A stretch of DNA of 19,935 nucleotides from Prevotella sp. (lineage in GTDB: Bacteria > Bacteroidota > Bacteroidia > Bacteroidales > Bacteroidaceae): the NCBI GenBank assembly GCA_017428805.1, contig JAFRQC010000049.1:1-19935 (forward strand), in the 5' to 3' direction. Shown here piece after piece: positions 1-7,132 of the stretch; position 1 is the stretch's first letter; each line of letters starts with the position of its first letter. The translations under genes were made by a program, and so were the position numbers. The notes beneath the pieces were generated by a model, which did not search any database, was not told where the DNA came from, and worked only from the letters and a program-made list of their open reading frames with translations.

Positions 1-502
1 ACAGACCGCCATCCTGCTGGCTGACTTCCACCGCCTGCGCGACCGCATGGACGACAGCCACCTGCTGTTCTACCGCGAACTGATGGGGAGCCTCTGCCTG
101 ACGATGATGTACGACATCTTCGAGCCGCACGCCCAGCGCGATGCCACCGATACGCATACCGACCGCACAGCCTACATCGTGAAGCAGCTGATGCAGCTGC
201 TCTCCACGGGTATCAGCCGCACGGAGCGTGAGATCACTTATTACGCCGAGCGCCTGAACGTCTCGCCCAAGTACCTCTCCGATACTGTGAAGCGCGTGAC
301 GGGCCATAGCGTCAGCTCGTACATCCACCGCCACACCGTACCCATACTGAAAAACTATCTGGGCGACGAGCGTCTGTCGCTCACCCAGATAGCCGAACTG
401 ATGGATTTCTCATCGCTCTCCCATTTCAGCCGCTACTGCTCCAAGCATCTCGGCCAGTCGCCCAGCGACTACCGCCAGAGCCTCCAGCCGAAGAGGGAGT
501 AA
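1..502 (+). CDS. AraC-family transcriptional regulator, 3' part (5' end outside window)
   Basis: The reading frame is open from base 2 and ends with TAA at 500-502, so the first 166 codons seen are the C-terminal part of a longer protein. The last ~100 residues form an AraC/XylS two-helix-turn-helix DNA-binding domain: a first HTH around YYAERLNVSPKYLSDTVKR, a helix linker, and a second HTH around LSLTQIAELMDFSSLSHFSR, closing with the usual LGQSPSDYR ending. The visible N-terminal stretch is helical and may be the end of the sensor or dimerisation domain; its ligand cannot be inferred. It converges on the acetyltransferase gene with an 8-nt gap and no obvious terminator between them. An internal ATG at 47 is not the likely start because coding similarity continues upstream to the window edge. 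Confidence 0.9.
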   Translation, partial: QTAILLADFHRLRDRMDDSHLLFYRELMGSLCLTMMYDIFEPHAQRDATDTHTDRTAYIVKQLMQLLSTGISRTEREITYYAERLNVSPKYLSDTVKRVTGHSVSSYIHRHTVPILKNYLGDERLSLTQIAELMDFSSLSHFSRYCSKHLGQSPSDYRQSLQPKRE

Positions 503-510
503 AGATTGAC

Positions 511-1065
511 TTACTTGTTAATCTCTCTAATCACTCTGCAGGGATTGCCGACTGCCATAGAATCAGAAGGGATGTCTTTTACTACTACGCTTCCAGCTCC
601 GATGATGCAGCGGTCGCCGATAGTGACTCCTGGGCAGACTGTTACGCCACCTCCCAGCCAGCAGTCTTCGCCAATGGTTATCGGAGAGCATCGCTCGATG
701 GGCTTGCGACGTTCCATATAATCAATAGGATGGTTGGGCGTCAGGAATTGACAGTTAGGGCCAATCTGAGTGTTGCTGCCAATGGTAATAAGGCCGCCGT
801 CAAGCATGGTGCCATTGTAGTTGATGAACACATTCTCGCCTAATTTGATGCCATGCCCGTGGTCGCAATGAAATGGCGGTGCAACGGTGGAGGATTCAGG
901 AATCCCAGGAATCAATGCTTCAATGGTCTCTCTGTAATCCTCATCCTCAACTGTCATGGTTTGCAGTTTTGCACAAATATGCTTAGCCCTAAAGTAACTC
1001 GCCAAGCATTCCTCGCTTGTAAAGTCATAGAACTCCTCACTACGCATCTTTTCACATTCCGTCAT
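511..1065 (-). CDS. Sugar O-acetyltransferase (maltose/galactoside acetyltransferase family)
   Basis: A 184-residue protein with the left-handed beta-helix of hexapeptide acyltransferases: an N-terminal helical cap of the Maa/NodL type (residues ~5-60, beginning MTECEKMRSEEFYD) and repeated [LIV]-G-x-x-x-x turns from ~70 onward (IGSNTQIGPNCQF, ITIGEDCWLGGGVTVCPGVTIGDRCIIGAGSVV). The TPNHPID motif supplies the catalytic histidine (H112) known in this family, and the ending GNPCRVIREI is typical. The family transfers acetyl from acetyl-CoA to a hydroxyl of a sugar in the cytoplasm; the real acceptor here is unknown. The length is normal for the family. It starts 19 nt after the stop of the DUF554 gene and is probably co-transcribed with it. 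Confidence 0.93.
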   Translation of the reverse strand: MTECEKMRSEEFYDFTSEECLASYFRAKHICAKLQTMTVEDEDYRETIEALIPGIPESSTVAPPFHCDHGHGIKLGENVFINYNGTMLDGGLITIGSNTQIGPNCQFLTPNHPIDYMERRKPIERCSPITIGEDCWLGGGVTVCPGVTIGDRCIIGAGSVVVKDIPSDSMAVGNPCRVIREINK

Positions 1066-1084
1066 AACTCTATATTCTTTATGT

Positions 1085-1780
1085 TTAAATGATGGAACGT
1101 ATCAGGAACCAAACGACGGGCACCAGAAGGGCAGGCAGAAGATTGAGCGTCTTGCAGTCCTTCAGGTTCAACAATGAGAGTCCGCTGCCCGTGATGAGCA
1201 GTCCACCAACGATCAGCAACTCAGCCATAAGCGCGTCGCTGATGGCGGTACTGCTGATATGGGCAACGAGCCAGAACATGCCCTGCCAGCAGAACAGCAC
1301 GGGTGCCGCCAAAACCATACCGATGCCGTAAGTAGAGGCGAACACCATCGACGACACGAAGTCGAGCGTGGCATTGGTAAAGAGGAGGGTGTGGTCGCCC
1401 TTCAAGGCAGAGATGACTGGTCCGAGCATCGACAGCGGACCGATGCAATAGAGCAGAATGGCTGTTGACAGGCCTTCGGCCAGACGATTACCATTGTTCT
1501 TCTTTCCGCGCTGCAACTTGTCAACGAGCCGCTTGAACCGCCCGTCAATGTCGAGTGCCGTACCGATGACTCCTCCTACCGCCAGCGATATGATGAAAAG
1601 CACGGGATACTGCGACTGAGGAAAGTGGCTGATGGTGGCATTCAGACCAATGGCCAACGATGCCAGTCCCAATCCTGTGTATAGTACCTCTTTATATTTC
1701 TCCTTCACGCCACGATGCAGAAGGCTGCCGATGATGCTGCCTACGATGATGGTGGTAGCATTGACAATTGTTCCTATCAT
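1085..1780 (-). CDS. DUF554-family integral membrane protein
   Basis: A 231-residue, strongly hydrophobic protein beginning MIGTIVNATTIIVGSIIGSLL, which is the typical start of the DUF554 (YdfK/YqgA-like) family, with about six or seven membrane segments including LVPVVWFLIRSII at the C-terminus. Conserved family stretches seen are GLGLASLAIGLN and LYCIGPLSMLGPVISALKGDH. The function of the family is not established. The longer frame back to 1831 is rejected because the extra residues are encoded by a promoter-like segment (TATCTTCG on the minus strand at 1804-1811); the ATG at 1780 lies 24 nt from that box. It is followed by the acetyltransferase gene in an apparent two-gene operon. Confidence 0.9.
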   Translation of the reverse strand: MIGTIVNATTIIVGSIIGSLLHRGVKEKYKEVLYTGLGLASLAIGLNATISHFPQSQYPVLFIISLAVGGVIGTALDIDGRFKRLVDKLQRGKKNNGNRLAEGLSTAILLYCIGPLSMLGPVISALKGDHTLLFTNATLDFVSSMVFASTYGIGMVLAAPVLFCWQGMFWLVAHISSTAISDALMAELLIVGGLLITGSGLSLLNLKDCKTLNLLPALLVPVVWFLIRSII

Positions 1781-1792
1781 AGTTCTGTTTTG

Positions 1793-1866
1793 TAAATCTG
1801 CTGCGAAGATACGAAATAAATCCCAAAGCATGGTAATTATGCCTTGAGATTTAATGATTATTGGGG
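1793..1866 (-). promoter_or_regulatory. Hairpin-plus-promoter cassette, copy 1 (upstream of DUF554 gene)
   Basis: On the minus strand a stem of two 14-nt arms (1817-1830 and 1840-1853, two mismatches, 9-nt loop) is followed by TATCTTCG at 1804-1811, a match to the Bacteroidetes -7 box TAnnTTTG except for one base, then 24 nt to the ATG. A near-identical segment stands at 6091-6165 upstream of the GH2 gene. The hairpin could end incoming transcription or act as an operator. No TTTG -33 box is found at the usual spacing. Confidence 0.55.
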
Positions 1867-1925
1867 ATTCAAAGATTCGGAGGGGTGCTAACTAAGGGGC
1901 ATTAAGATGCCAAGTCACGGTGTTG

Positions 1926-2047
1926 GAGATGCATCAAAAAACACGTTGTGACTGATTTTGTGCCGAGACCTCCCGTGCTGAAACCCCGATAAACAAAGGC
2001 ATTTCCAAAGGATACGGGAGGTCTGACGGTTTTTTTGCATGCATCTC
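1926..2047. other. Nested inverted-repeat element (possible structured RNA or MITE-like remnant)
   Basis: Two nested inverted repeats enclose this 122-bp segment. The outer arms (1926-1942 and 2029-2047) pair GAGATGCATCAAAAAAC with a slightly longer partner. The inner arms, 1966-1976 and 2014-2024, are a perfect 11-bp pair (AGACCTCCCGT / ACGGGAGGTCT) around a 37-nt loop. The asymmetric interior between outer and inner stems gives a long rod with a bulge. No ORF is present. It lies directly before a clear terminator at 2053-2080, so a plus-strand small RNA is possible, but no convincing promoter was seen upstream. A small non-autonomous transposon remnant is the alternative. Confidence 0.4.
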
Positions 2048-2052
2048 ATTTA

Positions 2053-2080
2053 TCAGGACTCAGTAGGTCCTGATTTTTTT
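2053..2080 (+). terminator. Rho-independent terminator
   Basis: A perfect 7-bp stem (TCAGGAC at 2053-2059 and GTCCTGA at 2067-2073) with a 7-nt loop is followed by seven T (2074-2080) and further T-rich sequence. The T-run is on the plus strand only. No plus-strand protein gene precedes it; the nearest candidate transcript is the inverted-repeat element at 1926-2047. Confidence 0.8.
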
Positions 2081-2119
2081 GTTTTTGGTACGCAAGAAGT
2101 TTACCCTATCTAAACTCGG

Positions 2120-2162
2120 ACTTTCCTTAGGGGAAACTCCCACTTTCCTTAGGGCAAACTCC
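2120..2162. repeat. Tandem 22-bp repeat, two units
   Basis: Units 2120-2140 and 2142-2162 are 21 nt long and differ at one position, separated by one C. Each contains the palindrome CCTTAGG and TTTCC/GGAAA arms. The unit lies in the gene-free stretch before the ORF6N promoter. No function is evident. Confidence 0.75.
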
Positions 2163-2185
2163 TGAATTCTCGAGAGAATTTCAGA

Positions 2186-2224
2186 GAAAGGTGCCTCCTT
2201 TCTCATAGAAACCAGGCACCTTTC
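2186..2224. repeat. Perfect 11-bp inverted repeat (hairpin)
   Basis: GAAAGGTGCCT at 2186-2196 pairs perfectly with AGGCACCTTTC at 2214-2224 across a 17-nt loop. A smaller inverted repeat (AATTCTC / GAGAATT, 2165-2171 and 2174-2180) sits just upstream. Neither stem is followed by a T-run, so terminator function is not supported. Confidence 0.6.
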
Positions 2225-2274
2225 TTGGACTTTGGACTAACCTTTCTTGGCAAAACCATGCTTGTTGTTCGGAG

Positions 2275-2362
2275 CACGAAGCCTTGATGATCGCAAAATG
2301 AAGCTTTCATAATGCCAACACGAAGCCTTGATAATCACAGCAACAAGGCTTTATAATCAGCG
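2275..2362. repeat. Degenerate ~22-nt direct repeats
   Basis: About four imperfect units starting near 2275, 2298, 2319 and 2342 share a core like GAAGCCTTGATAATC (variants AAGCTTTCATAATGC and AAGGCTTTATAATC). The spacing is irregular and the units are not identical, so this is not a CRISPR array. It is the type of decayed intergenic repeat seen around ORF6N genes in this group (recollection, not checked). Confidence 0.5.
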
Positions 2363-2440
2363 GAATGTATAAAATGAAACAGTTACTATGGCACAATCGT
2401 GACACAATTTAGGCACTCTGAGAAGATTTTCCTTATATTG

Positions 2441-2472
2441 TTTGGAAGATTCTGATTTATTGTGTAACTTTG
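2441..2472 (+). promoter_or_regulatory. Consensus Bacteroidetes promoter for the ORF6N gene
   Basis: TTTG at 2441-2444 (-33 box) and TAACTTTG at 2465-2472 (-7 box, full match to TAnnTTTG) are separated by exactly 20 nt. The ATG at 2513 follows 40 nt later. This is the best-formed promoter in the window, although the gene it drives is broken. Confidence 0.85.
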
Positions 2473-2512
2473 CGACATCAAACTTAATTATTAACATTAA
2501 ATCCACTTGACT

Positions 2513-2897
2513 ATGGACCAGTTAGACAACATCCAGAATCTCATCTACGGCATCCGCGGCCAGCGCGTGATGCTTGATTTCGACCTTGCAAGACTCTATG
2601 AAGTAGAGACCTCTCATCTCAAACGTCAGGTTCGACGTAACATGGAACGATTTGAAGGTGAGGACTTTATGTTTGAGCTTACACGTGAAGAACTTTTAAG
2701 ATGCCAAATTGGCACCTTAAACAAAGGCAGGGGCCGAGATACCCATCGCTGCCACCTATCTTGAATTAAAGAAGGAAATCGAGGCCGTACGGAGTGAGGT
2801 AAACGACATCCTCGCAGATCAGAACGATATCAACGAGAGCACTCGTGCTCAACTGGATGCCATTAGCAATTGCCCGAAGATAATTCCACGATATTAG
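2513..2897 (+). pseudogene. ORF6N-domain protein, internally deleted and frameshifted remnant
   Basis: The first ~70 codons encode a clear ORF6N domain (IYGIRGQRVMLDFDLARLYEVETSHLKRQVRRN in consecutive segments, ending CQIGTLNKGRG near 2733). The frame then reads 10 unrelated residues to a stop at 2762-2764. From about 2735 a second frame continues as AATYLELKKEIEAVRSE and a coiled-coil-like tail to a stop at 2895-2897, matching the usual C-terminal helical part of these proteins. The central portion, which in the family normally includes a FTEQGVAML-like stretch, is absent. So this is best read as an internal deletion with loss of frame, not a simple one-base shift. ORF6N proteins occur in phages and, as dispersed copies, in Bacteroidetes chromosomes; their role is unclear. 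The start is taken at ATG 2513; a TTG at 2507 is an alternative. Confidence 0.75.
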
Positions 2898-2944
2898 CTA
2901 GCAAGTATCAACTGTATCTACCAACAACAGAACAAATCTGGCAT

Positions 2945-5900
2945 TTACATGCCGGCGGCTTCTGAATTACTAAGAATGAAGGCATAGTGGTAGGGCTGGT
3001 TGCCATCGATGGTGTATTGGGGCAAGGTGCGCTGTCCCCAGGTATCGACGCCGCCCACGCCGTGGATGTTGAAATCGACATTGAGATTGACAAAACGACC
3101 ACGCTGAATGTCTTGGGGATGACGGGGAGCGGCATCAAGATCCTCCTCGCCATAGTCCCAGGCACGGATACAGAGGGGTTGGAAACCGTCGATGCGCACT
3201 TTCCCAGAGCCGGAGCCTATCTCAAACCAACGGATGTCGCAACGGTTGCCGTTATCCTGGGGATGGATATACTCGGTCTCGTAGTCCTGAAGCGAGGTCT
3301 CGTAGATGCCGAGGAAGGCGGAACGTTTGCGATCAGGATAGTTCTCCCACGGGCCACGACCATAATAGCGGATCTGGGTGAAGTCGGCAGGCAGACGCAT
3401 TCGCATGCCGAATTTGGGCAGTAGAGGAATTTCGGTTGCCGTAGGACGATAATCCATATCCACTTTGATGCGGCCATCATTGAGGATGGTATAGGTGATG
3501 GTCAGGTCTGCCCCCACAGGGAGCGTTGTCTCGCTGATGATTTTCAGACCGTCGTCGCCAGCCTCCGTGCGGAACGATTTATAGGTACGCTTAGTAACGG
3601 CATCGCGCCAAACACCTAATCGCTGGGCGAACTGGGCAGCATGCTGATTGTCGTTCTCCGGTTTCCAGAAGTATGGTTCTAACGGACTCGTCAGCATCTC
3701 ACTGCCATCAACCATCCAACTGACAAGAGCACCTGAGCTGTTAACCGTGACGCTTCCGTGTTCTGTATATGCAACCAGACCTTCAGCCGTCTTTTGCACC
3801 TTAGCAGGTTCGCCTCCAAAGGCTGACCAAAATTCCTCCGGCTTTAAGACAAACTGTTCGCGAGCGATGGTATAGTCAGCCTGTGCCCAAGGTGTGTCCT
3901 GACGCAGACGGGCATAGACATTCAATATCAACTCCGGTTCATTGTAGGGATAATAGGGGTAAGGAATCTCGAATTTGTCTCCATGTAGAATGGGGATACA
4001 GCCCGACACCAGTTCACCGTTGTGATAAACTTCGCAATAATAATCGTATTCATCGAGCTCAGTAAAGAAATCCCGATTGATAATTCGGATAGAGTCACCT
4101 TCTTGTTTAAACGCAATAGGCTGATAGACATATTGCACCTCATAGTAATGGGGATGGGGTTTACGGTCAGGCGCAACGAGGCCGTTGATGCAGAAAGGTC
4201 CGTCGTTAGGCTGGTCACCATAGTCTCCACCGTAGAAAAATGGATAATGGATAATGGATGATGGATAATTATCCATTTTCAATTTTCCATTTTCAATTGG
4301 ATATAATCCCTGGTCCACCCAGTCCCAGACGGCGGCGCCGGCAATACTGCTGTCGGCGTAGATGACATCCCAATACTCCTGGAAGTTACCCATCGAGTTG
4401 CCCATGGCGTGGGCATATTCGCGGGCGATGAGCGGTTTTTCGGTTTCCTTCTCGGCTTCGGCCTTGAGCACGTCGGGTGTGGGATAGCCGAAGTCGTGAA
4501 GCGCCGAATAACGCGGATGGCAGTCGTAGAAAGGCAGACGGGTGCTATCAAGGGCTACTACTGTATCGTACATGGCCTGGATGTTTGGCCCCACACCACC
4601 CTCGTTTCCGAGGCTCCAGAGGATGACGCAAGGATGGTTGAAGTCGCGTTTGACCAAGGACTCCGCGCGGTCGATATGGGCGTCTTTCCATGCAGGGTCT
4701 TCGCCCATCTCATGATTGGCATAACCATAACCATGCGACTCCTGATTGGCCTCATCCATGACGTAGATGCCCCAACGGTCACAAAGTTCATAAAGGTATT
4801 CACGGTCAGGATAGTGGCTGGTGCGCAGGAAGTTGATGTTGGCCTGCTTCATCAGCCGTAGATCCTGTTCGTAGGTCGCATCATTGACATAGCGGCCTGT
4901 ACGGGGATGATGGTCGTGACGATTGACGCCACGCAGCTTGACGTTCTTGCCGTTGATTTTAAATACCTCACCGACACATTCCACCTTCTTCACGCCCAAG
5001 TGGTAGTCAAAATGTTCGATGACGTTGCCCTTATCGTCCTCCAGTTCCACACTAAAAGGATAGAGGTTCGGTTTCTCGGCTGACCAAAGCTGCGGGTGGT
5101 TCAGCACGTGATTGATGGTCACACTGACGGTGTCGCCCGCCGCAAGTGCCATCACGGGGGCTGACAACTCCTGTCCGTCCATCTTCAGCACGGCGCGCAG
5201 GTCCTTCGCCTTTATTTTGCCCATATTACAGAGGCTGACGGTGGCCGTGACATCAGCCTGGCTATAGTCGGCATTGGGAATCGCTGTCACGTGGTAGTCG
5301 GCGATGTGTACCAGCGGTCGCACCCACAGCTGCACGGACCGGAAGATGCCAGACAACCGCCACATGTCCTGATCCTCGAGGTAAGAGCCGTCGCTCCAGC
5401 GATACACCTCGACGGCCAGTTTGTTCCTGCCCTCCCTCATATATTTCGTCACATCGAACTCGGCGGGTGACATCGAGTTCTGGCTATACCCCACTCTCTG
5501 ACCGTTCACCCAGACATACATCGCCGAGTGGACACCACCGAAGTGGAGAATAAGATTCTGACTGAGCATCTCCTTGGTCACATCGACAAAAGTGACATAC
5601 GAGCCCACGGGGTTGCGGTTGTCATAGGCCGTCCAGTCGCGCGGCGGTTCGGTAGTCACACTGGGGCGGTTGCGCACAAATGGGTAATTGATATTAATAT
5701 AAATAGGTGTACCGTAGCCTTGTGTCTGCCAATTACCAGGCACAGCGATTTTGTCCCATCCGCTGACATCGTAGTCTTCCTTGTAAAAGTCCGCAGGCCG
5801 CTCGTCGGGGTTCCTGCTCCATTGGAAGGCCCACTGCCCATCGAGGCTCACGATTTCCTTGCACTCCTTCTCCCGCGACGGCAGTTGCAGCGTCGCATGA

Positions 5901-6007
5901 TAAGGCAGTTTGTTGATGCCAAGTACTGCGGGATTCTCCCAGTCACGAACTTGTGCCTGTGCCGCTACGGACAGCACTGATACTAATAGGACAATGACTC
6001 TTTCCAT
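2945..6007 (-). CDS. Secreted GH2 beta-galactosidase (LacZ type)
   Basis: A 1020-residue protein, close to LacZ length, with an N-terminal signal peptide (MERVIVLLVSVLSVAAQAQ, likely cut near residue 17-19), so it should work in the periplasm or beyond. Domains in order: sugar-binding jelly roll (~45-230), immunoglobulin-like domain (~235-335), TIM barrel (~335-625), a further beta domain (~640-725) and the beta-galactosidase small-chain domain (~745-1010). The acid/base glutamate is E423 in DEANQESHGYG and the nucleophile is E530 in IAREYAHAMGNS. It hydrolyses terminal non-reducing beta-galactosides. Residues ~570-590 are encoded by a simple-repeat tract, just after the barrel motif DWVDQGLY. 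A 22-codon ORF ends 3 nt upstream, and a promoter cassette lies at 6091-6165. The downstream neighbour is the convergent ORF6N remnant, and no terminator was seen. Confidence 0.96.
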   Translation of the reverse strand: MERVIVLLVSVLSVAAQAQVRDWENPAVLGINKLPYHATLQLPSREKECKEIVSLDGQWAFQWSRNPDERPADFYKEDYDVSGWDKIAVPGNWQTQGYGTPIYININYPFVRNRPSVTTEPPRDWTAYDNRNPVGSYVTFVDVTKEMLSQNLILHFGGVHSAMYVWVNGQRVGYSQNSMSPAEFDVTKYMREGRNKLAVEVYRWSDGSYLEDQDMWRLSGIFRSVQLWVRPLVHIADYHVTAIPNADYSQADVTATVSLCNMGKIKAKDLRAVLKMDGQELSAPVMALAAGDTVSVTINHVLNHPQLWSAEKPNLYPFSVELEDDKGNVIEHFDYHLGVKKVECVGEVFKINGKNVKLRGVNRHDHHPRTGRYVNDATYEQDLRLMKQANINFLRTSHYPDREYLYELCDRWGIYVMDEANQESHGYGYANHEMGEDPAWKDAHIDRAESLVKRDFNHPCVILWSLGNEGGVGPNIQAMYDTVVALDSTRLPFYDCHPRYSALHDFGYPTPDVLKAEAEKETEKPLIAREYAHAMGNSMGNFQEYWDVIYADSSIAGAAVWDWVDQGLYPIENGKLKMDNYPSSIIHYPFFYGGDYGDQPNDGPFCINGLVAPDRKPHPHYYEVQYVYQPIAFKQEGDSIRIINRDFFTELDEYDYYCEVYHNGELVSGCIPILHGDKFEIPYPYYPYNEPELILNVYARLRQDTPWAQADYTIAREQFVLKPEEFWSAFGGEPAKVQKTAEGLVAYTEHGSVTVNSSGALVSWMVDGSEMLTSPLEPYFWKPENDNQHAAQFAQRLGVWRDAVTKRTYKSFRTEAGDDGLKIISETTLPVGADLTITYTILNDGRIKVDMDYRPTATEIPLLPKFGMRMRLPADFTQIRYYGRGPWENYPDRKRSAFLGIYETSLQDYETEYIHPQDNGNRCDIRWFEIGSGSGKVRIDGFQPLCIRAWDYGEEDLDAAPRHPQDIQRGRFVNLNVDFNIHGVGGVDTWGQRTLPQYTIDGNQPYHYAFILSNSEAAGM
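4239..4300 (-). repeat. In-frame simple-repeat tract inside the GH2 gene
   Basis: Four heptamers (AATGGAT x3, then GATGGAT; 4239-4266) abut a perfect 16-bp palindrome ATGGATAATTATCCAT (4261-4276) and two 14-nt copies of CCATTTTCAATT plus two bases (4273-4286, 4287-4300). It encodes about 21 residues, including IENGKLKMDNYPSSIIHYP, in a loop of the GH2 barrel region. The base composition is far more AT-rich than the surrounding gene. The reading frame stays open, so the protein is probably intact. Confidence 0.8.
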
Positions 6008-6010
6008 ATC

Positions 6011-6079
6011 TTATTTTATTTCAATATCTCCATATCCCATGCGCTCGCCCTCTGCCAGACGGTCGGCATTGCGATCCAT
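6011..6079 (-). CDS. Short upstream ORF (22 aa) before the GH2 gene
   Basis: The ORF encodes MDRNADRLAEGERMGYGDIE plus two residues and stops with TAA, 3 nt before the GH2 ATG. Its ATG lies 22 nt from the -7-like box at 6101-6108, the same position that the DUF554 start takes relative to copy 1 of the cassette. Its codons look like ordinary coding sequence and not like AT-rich leader. It may be a leader peptide coupling translation to the GH2 gene, or the stub of a gene deleted in front of GH2. No homologue is recognised and expression is not shown. Confidence 0.4.
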   Translation of the reverse strand: MDRNADRLAEGERMGYGDIEIK

Positions 6080-6090
6080 ATTATCTTTTA

Positions 6091-6165
6091 AATTCTGCTG
6101 CGAAGATACAAAATAAATCCCAAAGCAAGTTGATTATGCCTTGGGATTTATGATATTTTGGGACT
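6091..6165 (-). promoter_or_regulatory. Hairpin-plus-promoter cassette, copy 2 (upstream of GH2 gene)
   Basis: On the minus strand 14-nt arms (6114-6127 and 6137-6150, one mismatch, 9-nt loop) form a strong hairpin followed by TTTTG and then TATCTTCG (6101-6108). The hairpin sits between the stop of the MBL-rubredoxin gene (6175) and the GH2 transcription unit, so it can act as that operon's terminator with the promoter for the next unit immediately after it. The segment is nearly identical to 1793-1866. Confidence 0.6.
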
Positions 6166-6174
6166 TCAGCCTTC

Positions 6175-7116
6175 CTACGCCGGATTAAACTTCTCCTTCG
6201 GCTGCTTGCAACGAGGACACTTCCAGTCATCGGGCAGGTCTTCGAAGGCGACACCGTCGTGCTCTGCGGGGTCATAGACATAGCCACAGATGGAACAGAC
6301 ATACTTGCCGGAGGCTACCTGGTTGGAGAAATCAACTTCGGCCAGAATGGTCGGCACTGGATTATCCAGATCCATCACGCGCTTGGCCTCCAGATTCTCA
6401 TAGCCCTGCGGGGTGTGGGTGCCGCAATAGACAGTGGGATGGTTGCGGATGAACTCACGCACGCGGTTCTGCGTCTCACGGGCAGCTGGTAGGTCGTCAA
6501 AAACGATAGACAACTTGTCCTCGTAAAGTGCTTCGTCCACATAGGTGATGTCGCCGTGAATCATATAGAACAGATCGTCCATCTCCACTACGATGATGCT
6601 GTTGCCCTTGGTATGGCCTTTGGCCTTGATGTAGTAGATGCCGTCGGCTATCTTTTGGCTTTCGGGGAAGTTGTAGTAGACACCATCGGTATAGCTGACG
6701 GGAACGAGGTTCGTGAGTCCCTGAAGCTCCACAGCATCCATCTCCTCCTGGTTCACATAGATCTTCGCATTGGGGAAACTTTTCAGTTCGCCGGTGTGGT
6801 CAGCATGCTTGTGTGTAACCAGTATTTTCGTCACCTGCTCAGGCTGGTAGCCAAGGGCCTTGAAGGCATCCATATAGCTGCAGATGTCCTTGCCTGTATA
6901 GATGGGCGAGTTCTCGTCGGGCACTTCCTCTGGAAAGCCTGCAGGCAGGCCGGTATCCACCAGAATCACCTCGCTGCCCGTGTCAATCAGATAGTTCTGA
7001 AGAGTGCCGCGATAGCGGATGTTCTTATCAAACTTGTCTTGTCCTTCCTCGCCTCCGAACACGAAGGGCTGGGTATAGAATCCGTCCTTACGGAATTTTA
7101 CTGCTTTGATTGTCAT
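6175..7116 (-). CDS. Metallo-beta-lactamase-fold hydrolase with C-terminal rubredoxin domain
   Basis: A 313-residue fusion. Residues ~35-240 are a metallo-beta-lactamase fold with the metal-binding set H102, H104, D106, H107 (THKHADH), H168 (KGHTKGN), D189 (HGDI) and H234 (GTHTPQG). Residues ~270-312 are a rubredoxin domain with C274, C277, C300 and C303 ([10 protein letters not shown] ... CPRC); the inter-knuckle loop is seven residues shorter than in classical rubredoxin. Unlike flavodiiron proteins there is no flavodoxin domain. It therefore resembles a lactonase-like hydrolase that carries its own one-electron iron centre. The substrate is unknown; a role in oxygen or NO detoxification is inference from the neighbours. 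No signal peptide is present. It is the last gene of the ferritin-like / winged-helix / rubredoxin operon, 16 nt after the small rubredoxin gene. Confidence 0.92.
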   Translation of the reverse strand: MTIKAVKFRKDGFYTQPFVFGGEEGQDKFDKNIRYRGTLQNYLIDTGSEVILVDTGLPAGFPEEVPDENSPIYTGKDICSYMDAFKALGYQPEQVTKILVTHKHADHTGELKSFPNAKIYVNQEEMDAVELQGLTNLVPVSYTDGVYYNFPESQKIADGIYYIKAKGHTKGNSIIVVEMDDLFYMIHGDITYVDEALYEDKLSIVFDDLPAARETQNRVREFIRNHPTVYCGTHTPQGYENLEAKRVMDLDNPVPTILAEVDFSNQVASGKYVCSICGYVYDPAEHDGVAFEDLPDDWKCPRCKQPKEKFNPA

Positions 7117-7132
7117 AACAATGTTTATTTAG

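Noticed and set aside
1781..1831. N-terminal extension of the DUF554 protein
   Set aside because: These codons overlap the -7-like box and hairpin of the cassette; the DUF554 family starts at MIGTIVNATT.
2053..2080. Terminator acting on the minus strand
   Set aside because: The T-run is only on the plus strand.
2165..2180. AATTCTC-GA-GAGAATT inverted repeat as an operator for ORF6N
   Set aside because: It lies about 280 nt upstream of the promoter, with no supporting second site.
2275..2362. CRISPR-like direct repeats
   Set aside because: The units are degenerate, spacing is irregular, there are only about four, and no cas gene is near.
6175..7116. Flavodiiron NO/O2 reductase
   Set aside because: The MBL and rubredoxin domains are present, but no flavodoxin domain is present and the metal motif is of the hydrolase type with H102, H104, D106 and H107.
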